Source of the DNA: Roseiarcus sp963806935
GTDB lineage: Bacteria > Pseudomonadota > Alphaproteobacteria > Rhizobiales > Beijerinckiaceae
Assembly (NCBI GenBank): GCA_963806935.1
Contig: CAWEAT010000030.1
Span: 22,397-86,396 of the forward strand
DNA: 64,000 nt
Direction of reading: 5' to 3'
Shown piece after piece: positions 58,268-64,000 of this stretch. The translations under genes and the position numbers were made by a program. Below the pieces are notes generated by a model. That model did no database searches and was not told the DNA's origin. It saw nothing but the letters and a program-made list of their open reading frames with translations. Every line of letters begins with the position of its first letter. Position 1 is the first letter of the stretch.

Positions 58268-59539
58268 ATGGGGAAGCTGGGGCGGGGACCGCGTGGCGGG
58301 GCCATCGGCTCGGCTGCCGCGCTCGGCGTCGCAATGCTGCTCGCCGGCGGTGCTTTTGCGGCCGAATCAAAGAAGGCGCCGTCGGGCATGGTTCCCTACA
58401 CCCATCCGGTTTTCAAAAATGGCGTAAGAGTTCTGTGGCATGGCGCATGGCGCGGCAGCCAGGGCAGGGTAGTCCGTCAGTATGCGCGAGCAACAGCGCT
58501 GGCGCCGGCGGCGACCGGGGCCATTCAGGCGCCGCAACCGCCTGTTCCAAAAGAGTTTTCTGTCCTTGCCGACCCCGGCGACGTCAGGGCGAGCCGAATG
58601 GCCAAGGACTTCGCGACGGTCATGACCACAAGCGGCGCCCCCGGCCATGCGATGGTCGGTCCCACGTCGCCCGACGGCCTCGGCAAGGTCATCAAGACCG
58701 ACATGGCCGACTTGGCCATTGTCTCGCTCGACAGCCTGGTTTCGAGCGCCAAGGGCGACCCCGAATGGATAAGGCGCGTTCCTTACGTCGCGCGCTTGGC
58801 GCCTGAGACGCTCGAAGTGATCGCGCCGAGGGAAATCAAATCTATCAATGGCTTGCAGGGAAAGCTGGTCAGTTTCGGCGAACTCGACAGCGCGACGTCG
58901 ACCAGCGGCAGAATGCTGTTCTCCCGGCTAGGGGTGACGCCGAATCAAACCAATGGGCCCCTGCCGGAAGCGCTCGAAGCGCTTGCGGCGGGCAAAGTCG
59001 ACGCGGTCGTCGTCCTCGGGGCCGAGGGAACTCCGGCATTGGATGACTTCGGCGGCGACGGTCGGTTCCACATCCTCGCAATTCCGTGGTCGGCGACGCT
59101 GGAGCCGGTTTACGCTCCAGCTCACGTGACCGCCGCCGAAAGGCCCAATCTTGTCGGCGCGACCACGCCGGTCGAAACCGTGGCCGAGCCGATGGCGCTC
59201 GTCGCCCTCGACGCTCCGCCGGGATCGGCTCGGGCGGACGCGCTCGGCCGGCTCGCGCGGTCATTCTTCGACAACTATGACGGTTTCCTCGGCGACGACC
59301 GCGACGCCCATTGGCGCGACGTCAATCTCGCGGCCGAGGCGTCATGGCCGGGCCAGCCGTGGCCGCGGCTGGCGGGGGCGCAGGACTGGCTGGACGCGAA
59401 GAAGGCTTCGGCCGACGCGTCTCTCGACGCGTTCCGCGCCTCGGCCAAATCCGCCGCCACTTCGCCGAGCTGGCCGAGCGCAAGCGATTCGGATCGCCTC
59501 TATGAGGGACTGACCCGCTGGCGCGGGCTGATGCAGTAG
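58268..59539 (+). CDS. TAXI-type TRAP transporter solute-binding protein (orphan)
   Basis: A 423-residue exported protein. A signal peptide (AIGSAAALGVAMLLAGGAFA) follows a short basic start. The body fits the TAXI (TRAP-associated extracytoplasmic immunogenic) receptor layout, with ADLAIVSLDSLVSSAKGD, RRVPYVARLAPETLEVIAPR, LQGKLVSFGELDSATSTSGR and LEALAAGKVDAVVVLGAEGT, then an Ala/Ser-rich tail. No TRAP membrane subunits are adjacent, so transport is unproven; many stand-alone TAXI proteins exist. The tail from about residue 370 (WLDAKKASADASLDAFRASA) looks like a coiled or low-complexity end. Start chosen at the ATG before the signal. Confidence 0.65.
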   Translation: MGKLGRGPRGGAIGSAAALGVAMLLAGGAFAAESKKAPSGMVPYTHPVFKNGVRVLWHGAWRGSQGRVVRQYARATALAPAATGAIQAPQPPVPKEFSVLADPGDVRASRMAKDFATVMTTSGAPGHAMVGPTSPDGLGKVIKTDMADLAIVSLDSLVSSAKGDPEWIRRVPYVARLAPETLEVIAPREIKSINGLQGKLVSFGELDSATSTSGRMLFSRLGVTPNQTNGPLPEALEALAAGKVDAVVVLGAEGTPALDDFGGDGRFHILAIPWSATLEPVYAPAHVTAAERPNLVGATTPVETVAEPMALVALDAPPGSARADALGRLARSFFDNYDGFLGDDRDAHWRDVNLAAEASWPGQPWPRLAGAQDWLDAKKASADASLDAFRASAKSAATSPSWPSASDSDRLYEGLTRWRGLMQ

Positions 59540-59548
59540 GGAGGACGG

Positions 59549-60121
59549 ATGCTGGCCATTTCCTGGAAAGCGCTCGCAAGCGTCGTCGCCGCCGCCTTCG
59601 CCGGCATTCTCGTGTTCGCGTGCTGGCCGCGACTCGAGCCCTCGGCGCTGAACGCCAAGGCTGCCGTCGAGCAGCCCGTTTTCGTCAAACCGTCTGTCCT
59701 CGTCTCGGCGCTCAAGGCGCCCGTGGCGGCGGCCCAGCCGCTCGCCAAGGAAGCGATCGGCAAACTTGCAAGCGCGTTGCGCAACCAGCCAGCCGCGCAG
59801 CGGAACAAGGAAGGCGCGAGTCCCGGCGCGGCGCTGGCGATACCGATCGACGACGGTCGCCGGCTGTGCGCCGAAGGCCTGGTCGCCTTCGCCAAGGGCG
59901 ACATTGCGACCGCCCGGGCCTTCTTCGTGAGCGCCGCCGAAGCCGGCGACGCGCGGGCGCTGGTCGCGCTCGGCGACACGTTCGATCCGGCGACGCTGAC
60001 CCGTCTCGGCGTTCTTGGCCTCAAAGGCGATGGCGCCAAGGCGCACGACTATTACGCCCGCGCCCTCGCCGCCGGCGCGACCGGAGCGCGCGAGCGGCTT
60101 GCGGCTTTGGCGGCGAAGTAA
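59549..60121 (+). CDS. Small membrane-anchored Sel1-like repeat protein
   Basis: A 190-residue protein with one N-terminal membrane helix (WKALASVVAAAFAGILVFAC), then an Ala-rich linker. The C-terminal part GLVAFAKGDIATARAFFVSA, AAEAGDARALVALGDTFDPA and GDGAKAHDYYARALAAGATG is a pair of Sel1/TPR-like repeats. These usually bind partner proteins. It starts ten bases after the TAXI-type gene with a GGGAGG site before its ATG, so both may act together at the membrane. Function unknown. Intact. Confidence 0.7.
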   Translation: MLAISWKALASVVAAAFAGILVFACWPRLEPSALNAKAAVEQPVFVKPSVLVSALKAPVAAAQPLAKEAIGKLASALRNQPAAQRNKEGASPGAALAIPIDDGRRLCAEGLVAFAKGDIATARAFFVSAAEAGDARALVALGDTFDPATLTRLGVLGLKGDGAKAHDYYARALAAGATGARERLAALAAK

Positions 60122-60302
60122 GCCGCGCCCACGCGCCGACGAGAGCCGCGCGATTTCCGCGGCCGGCCGCAGGACGTCAAGGACGCCGTTTTCGGACGGT
60201 CCAAGATAATTTCGTCCAGGAAAAGCTGCGCTGATCGAACGGTTTGCGGTCCGGCGGATTCGCGCTAACCTTGCTGGATAAGCGCGAACAACATTGAGGT
60301 CG

Positions 60303-61034
60303 ATGAACGACAAACCCGAACTTGCCGCCCTGCCCGACCTCGCATCGGCGATCCGGCAGGCGCGGGTCGAGAACGCCGAGCGCGCCGAGGCGATCGCGGA
60401 TTTGCGCGAGATTGAATTGGGCCGTTTGGCGCTGCTCGAAAGCGCGCTCAAGCCCGTCGTCGCGCAGGCGCCGCCGGACGTCGACATGTTTGATCTGGCG
60501 CTGGCGCGGGGCGATCATCCGCGTCTTTTCGTCGACATGATCGCCTTCGTCGACATGGCGCACGACCGGCGCACCTACCGGCTCCATCAGGACACACGCA
60601 ACGGCCGGATGCTGATCGCCGAAAGCCAGTCGGTCGAGGCCATCACCGCGGCGGTCGCCAGTTATGTCGCCCGCCGACTCATCGAGCGCGAGCGCGCGCT
60701 GGCCTCGGAGTCTCGGGACGCGCAGGCGCCGCCGGACGAGAAGGCGCCGCAGGCCGAGGCAAATGGGCCGCGCGCCTGGCCGCTGGCCGGCGGAGCCCGC
60801 GGCAGGGCGGCGTCGGTCCACGCCGCAAGCGAGGTGATCGAAGCGGCCACAGGCGAATGGGCGGCGCCTCCGCGGCGCCGGTTCCTCCGGCGGCTCGGAG
60901 ACGCGCTGAGCCTGTTCTTGATGACGTTGGGGTCGATCACGCTCGCGCTCCTGATCGGCCTCGGCGCCTATCTGGCCTGGACGATGCGGCTGCGCGATCT
61001 CTGGGCCCAATGGACCGCCCCGCCGCCGTTCTGA
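60303..61034 (+). CDS. Unknown protein with C-terminal membrane anchor
   Basis: A 243-residue protein with a helical, charged N-terminal half (AIRQARVENAERAEAIADLR) and a central stretch DRRTYRLHQDTRNGRMLIAE that reads like a small sheet domain. A single membrane helix near the C-terminus (LFLMTLGSITLALLIGLGAY) leaves a short tail. I do not recognise the family. The ATG at 60303 has GAGG eight bases upstream; an in-frame TTG lies at 60294. It is on the same strand as the TAXI/Sel1-like pair, 180 bases later, and as the malonyl-CoA decarboxylase gene that follows. Confidence 0.55.
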   Translation: MNDKPELAALPDLASAIRQARVENAERAEAIADLREIELGRLALLESALKPVVAQAPPDVDMFDLALARGDHPRLFVDMIAFVDMAHDRRTYRLHQDTRNGRMLIAESQSVEAITAAVASYVARRLIERERALASESRDAQAPPDEKAPQAEANGPRAWPLAGGARGRAASVHAASEVIEAATGEWAAPPRRRFLRRLGDALSLFLMTLGSITLALLIGLGAYLAWTMRLRDLWAQWTAPPPF

Positions 61035-61190
61035 AGTTGGCCGCGCGTCTTGAACCGGCCGCGATCGTGAGCAACGGTGATGGCGCTTGCGCATTTTCGT
61101 GCGCACGCGGCTTGATTCCCTTCCAGCCTCGCACGACAATCGATTCTCGTCAGTCCGTTTGAGGCGCCGGCGCCAAGGCCGACGGAAACG

Positions 61191-62564
61191 ATGTCCAACG
61201 CCTTTTTTTACGATCTTCTGACCTCGATCGCCGAGCGCGGGCGCTCGGTGCTCAAGATCAAGCCATGGCCGAAGGACGGCGAGAACCGCGCCGAATCGCT
61301 GATCGAGTCCTGCCGAGCGCTGGTCGCCGGGCGGGGCGAGGCGTCTGGAGTCGCGCTCGCCGCCGAGATCCTGCGCCGCTACCGCGCGCTCGATCCGTCG
61401 GACCATGCGGCGTTCTTTCGCTCGCTTGCCGACGAGTTCGGGCCTGATCGCGAGCGGATGATGACGGCGATCGCCGATTTCGGCTCCGACGCCGACGAGG
61501 CCGCGGCGAGCGAAATCCACTACGCCTCGGAGCCGCGCCGCCACGAGCTGTTCCGGCGGCTCAATCGGGCGCCGGGCGGCACCGCGGCGCTGGTCGAGAT
61601 GCGCGCCGACCTCCTGGCGCTAATCAACCAGAACCCGTCGCTCGCGATCGTTGATCGCGATTTTCTCCATCTGTTCGGTTCATGGTTCAATCGCGGGTTT
61701 CTGGTGTTGCGCCGCATCGACTGGTCGTCGCCGGCGGCGCTGCTCGAGAAGATCATCCGCTACGAGGCGGTGCACGAGATCGGCGACTGGGACGAGCTCA
61801 GGCGGCGAATCGATCCGGCCGACCGGCGATGCTACGCCTTCTTCCATCCGCGGCTGGTCGATGAGCCGCTGATCTTCGTCGAGGTCGCGCTGACGCTCAC
61901 GCCGCCGGCGGCGATTGCGCCGCTGCTCGCGGAAAAGCGCGCCCATGTGTCGCCGGACAAGGCGCGAGTGGCGGCGTTCTATTCGATCTCCAATTGCCAG
62001 CAGGGCCTGGCGGGAGTCAATTTCGGCAACTTTCTCATCAAGCAGGTGGTCGAGGAGATCCGGCGCGAACTGCCGGCGATCGAGAGCTTCGTCACCCTCT
62101 CGCCGGTCCCGGGATTCCGCGCCTGGCTCGAGACGACCGAAGACGCGTCGATCGCGCCGCTCAAGAGCGCCGCGCTTCCGCTCGCGGCCGAGGACAATTG
62201 GCCGACCGCCCCGGGCGTAGCGCCACGATTGCGCGCGGCGCTCGAGCCGCTCGCGGCTTACTACTTCCTGAAGGCGCGCCGCCCCGACGGGCGGGTTATC
62301 GACCCGGTCGCCCGCTTCCATCTCGGCAACGGCGCGAGCCTCGAGCGCATCGACTGGGAAGGGGACCTGTCGCCGAAGGGGCTCGCCGAGTCCTACGGGA
62401 TCATGGTCAACTATCTCTACGACCTCGACGAGATCGAGCGCAATCACGAGGCGTTCGTCAATCGGGGCGTGGTCGCGGCGTCGAGCGCGGTGAAGAAGCT
62501 CGCCCCGGCCGCCCCCTCGCGGCTGCGGGCGGCGCTGCCGGGAGCGCTGACGTCGAGCGCGTAG
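61191..62564 (+). CDS. Malonyl-CoA decarboxylase
   Basis: A 457-residue cytosolic enzyme of the MCD family, which converts malonyl-CoA to acetyl-CoA and CO2. The helical N-terminal domain has SEIHYASEPRRHELFRRLNR; the catalytic domain has RRCYAFFHPRLVDEPLIFVE, the strongly conserved YSISNCQQGLAGVNFGNFLI and KQVVEEIRRELP, FVTLSPVPGFRAWL, and VARFHLGNGASLERIDWEGD with a catalytic His. MVNYLYDLDEIERNHEAFV follows near the end. In rhizobia matA stands beside matB and matC, but no malonyl-CoA synthetase or carrier gene is seen here, so the role may be general malonyl-CoA turnover. Frame intact. Confidence 0.93.
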   Translation: MSNAFFYDLLTSIAERGRSVLKIKPWPKDGENRAESLIESCRALVAGRGEASGVALAAEILRRYRALDPSDHAAFFRSLADEFGPDRERMMTAIADFGSDADEAAASEIHYASEPRRHELFRRLNRAPGGTAALVEMRADLLALINQNPSLAIVDRDFLHLFGSWFNRGFLVLRRIDWSSPAALLEKIIRYEAVHEIGDWDELRRRIDPADRRCYAFFHPRLVDEPLIFVEVALTLTPPAAIAPLLAEKRAHVSPDKARVAAFYSISNCQQGLAGVNFGNFLIKQVVEEIRRELPAIESFVTLSPVPGFRAWLETTEDASIAPLKSAALPLAAEDNWPTAPGVAPRLRAALEPLAAYYFLKARRPDGRVIDPVARFHLGNGASLERIDWEGDLSPKGLAESYGIMVNYLYDLDEIERNHEAFVNRGVVAASSAVKKLAPAAPSRLRAALPGALTSSA

Positions 62565-62573
62565 GCGCGTGGA

Positions 62574-63629
62574 CTAAGGTCGCGCCTCGAGCACCATATT
62601 GAACGGCGTCTCTGTCGCCTTGCGAACCGTGCCGAACCCGCCCTGCGTGATCGCCGACGATAGCTTGGCGAAGCCCGCCTGCGCCCCGAACGCCGCGCCG
62701 ACCGGCTGGTCGAGCGAGGTGGGGATGCACACCATCGTGGAGCCCGCGTAGTACATTCGGCTCACCGGATTGAGATTGTCCTCCAATCGATCACCGGCCG
62801 CGGGCTCGACGATCATCCAGCTTCCGTCCGGCTTCAATGTTTCGCGCACATGGCGCGCCGCGCCGACCGGATCGCCCATGTCGTGAAGGCAGTCGAAGAA
62901 TGTCACCAGGTCCAGATCCCTGCCAGGAAAATCACTTGCCATGGCGACCTCGAACTTCGTGTTCGCGGTTGCTCCATGCTGCTCCGCATGGACCCGCGCC
63001 TGCTCAACGGATGCCGGATGAAAGTCGTAGCCGACGAACGTCGACTTGGGAAACGCCTTCGCCATGATAATGGTCGAAAAGCCGTGCCCGCAACCGACGT
63101 CGGCGACAGTCCCGCCGGACTCCAGTTTCGCCGTGACTCCGTCAAGCGCCGGCAGCCACGAGCCTACAAGGTTGTTGTGATAGCCTACGCGGAAAAAGCG
63201 TCCGGTCGTGCAGAATAGACACTGTGACTGATCACCCCAGCCGACGCCTTTGCCGGAGCGAAATGCCGGCTCCACCAGCCGCTGGTTGTCCAGCATGACC
63301 GCCACCATATCGAAGGCGGGCTGCATATAGACCGGGCTGTCAGGCTCCGCGAACACCATCGCCTGTTCCGGCGGCAAGGTGAATTTGCCGGTATCCGGGC
63401 CATATTCGAGGTACCCTGAAGCGGCTTGTTGCGACAGCCACTCGCGCGCATAGCGCTCAGCGACATTCGTCTTCGCTGCAAGCTCCGCCGACGTCATCGG
63501 ACCCTGCTCATGGAGCGCCTTGTAGAGGCCGAGTTTGTCGCCCATCCGCACCAACGGCACACTGAGAGCCCCTCCAAGGTCGCCCAGCATTTTGCTCACG
63601 AATTGATTGAGCTTTGTCTCGTCAACCAT
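62574..63629 (-). CDS. Winged-helix SAM-dependent methyltransferase
   Basis: A 351-residue methyltransferase of the Rv2258c-like class. The N-terminal part is a winged helix with a substrate-sensing look (GDKLGLYKALHEQGPMTSAE, LAAKTNVAERYAREWL). The C-terminal domain has VADVGCGHGFSTIIMAKAFP (SAM motif I), FVGYDFHPASVEQARVHAEQ and LVTFFDCLHDMGDPVGAARH. It ends MVLEARP. The ATG at 63629 has a GGAGG site; the ATG at 63644 is less likely. Substrate unknown. It converges on the malonyl-CoA decarboxylase gene with a 10-base gap, and diverges from the ABM-domain gene. Confidence 0.87.
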   Translation of the reverse strand: MVDETKLNQFVSKMLGDLGGALSVPLVRMGDKLGLYKALHEQGPMTSAELAAKTNVAERYAREWLSQQAASGYLEYGPDTGKFTLPPEQAMVFAEPDSPVYMQPAFDMVAVMLDNQRLVEPAFRSGKGVGWGDQSQCLFCTTGRFFRVGYHNNLVGSWLPALDGVTAKLESGGTVADVGCGHGFSTIIMAKAFPKSTFVGYDFHPASVEQARVHAEQHGATANTKFEVAMASDFPGRDLDLVTFFDCLHDMGDPVGAARHVRETLKPDGSWMIVEPAAGDRLEDNLNPVSRMYYAGSTMVCIPTSLDQPVGAAFGAQAGFAKLSSAITQGGFGTVRKATETPFNMVLEARP

Positions 63630-63765
63630 AGTCGCCTCCTCCATTTCTTTTGCGAATGCTTAGTCGTAGCAGCCGTCTCCCGCCACCACGATTTTTGCCG
63701 GGCCGCGATGCGCTCTATGATCAGCGTCAACGGGCCGCGGATCAAAGGCCGGTCAGGAGGACGCC

Positions 63766-64000
63766 ATGTATGCCGCAATTCGTCAGTTCAAGGCCAAGCC
63801 GGGCTCGGCGGACGCGCTTGCCGACAAGATCAAGGGCGCGGTCCCGATCATCAGCGAGGTTTCAGGCTTCATGGGCTACTACGTGATCTATGCGCCCGAC
63901 GACACGGTGACCGCGATCAGCGTCTTCAACACCGTGGCGGAAGCGCAGGAATCAAACCGCCGCGCGCTCGCGTTCATCGAGAGAAAAACCTGGGGCCCCT
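63766..64000 (+). CDS. ABM-domain protein (antibiotic biosynthesis monooxygenase-like), partial
   Basis: An open frame starts at ATG 63766 after a good AGGAGG site and runs off the window with at least 78 codons. MYAAIRQFKAKPGSADALAD, KIKGAVPIISEVSGFMGYYV, and ISVFNTVAEAQESNRRALAF fit the dimeric alpha/beta ABM barrel. Such proteins range from monooxygenases to stress proteins of unknown use. It diverges from the winged-helix methyltransferase across 136 bases. Confidence 0.75.
   Translation, partial: MYAAIRQFKAKPGSADALADKIKGAVPIISEVSGFMGYYVIYAPDDTVTAISVFNTVAEAQESNRRALAFIERKTWGP

Noticed and set aside
55402..58806. A single 1,134-codon frame reaching past the AddA end
   Set aside because: From about 57941 it is out of the AddA frame and antisense or out of frame to the next gene; the true end is at 58108.

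Overview
The window is GC-rich, compact DNA (many ATGA, GTGA and TTGA start/stop overlaps) from an alphaproteobacterium, most likely of the Rhizobiales/Hyphomicrobiales. The evidence is the aerobic-type cobalamin cluster (CobG, CobN, CobE, CobW, DUF1636), AddAB in place of RecBCD, a MidA/NDUFAF7 methyltransferase next to lgt, and the alphaproteobacterial elongator tRNA-Met. The genus cannot be fixed from the sequence alone.

Layout. 1-4.1 kb: end of a peptide-type ABC transporter operon (binding-protein tail, two permeases, two ATPases). 4.1-5.9 kb: intergenic DNA with a CRP/FNR-like palindrome, then an IS3-family element. 5.9-10.9 kb: accessory region with a flavin oxidoreductase fused to a SAM methyltransferase (frameshifted), a C-terminal remnant of a Mod-type DNA methylase, an intact lower-GC AlbA_2/Schlafen-type gene, and a RelE-UvrD helicase gene that has lost its Walker A region. 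11.4-15.2 kb: a small conserved gene, tRNA-Met, purK-purE, and a ClC channel. 15-20.8 kb: a galactofuranose-type sugar ABC operon (ytfQ-ytfR-ytfT-yjfF) ending in its probable FCD-type GntR regulator, with a promoter and a matching operator upstream. 20.8-31 kb: small and housekeeping genes (chaB, two DUF465 genes, queG, a GST, pncA, a YbhN-like protein, lgt, midA, pgeF, an MFS carrier, a flavin reductase).

31-51.4 kb is a cobalamin cluster: cobB, a SAM methyltransferase, cbiD, cobM, cobE, cobL, cobK, cobJ, cobI, cobH, cobG, cobN, cobW, a DUF1636 gene, cobO, cobQ, cobD and cobC. One B12 riboswitch precedes the long minus-strand operon DUF1636-cobW-cobN-cobG-cobH-cobI-cobJ. The gene set is a hybrid: oxygen-dependent CobG occurs with CbiD, and no CobF is seen. 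CobA, CobS, CobT and the late nucleotide-loop genes are not in the window.

51.5-64 kb: addB-addA, a TAXI-type binding protein with a small Sel1-like membrane protein, a membrane-anchored unknown, malonyl-CoA decarboxylase, a winged-helix SAM methyltransferase, and the start of an ABM-domain protein.

A striking property is the number of single-base frame disruptions in otherwise conserved genes: ytfT, cobB, the methyltransferase beside cobB, cobM (two), cobN (two), cobW, addB and addA (two), besides those in the accessory island. Most restore frame if one base is removed, so they are +1 insertions. No other decay is visible in most of these genes, so consensus-sequence errors are at least as likely as real pseudogenes. 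The genes are annotated here by their full reconstructed extents.
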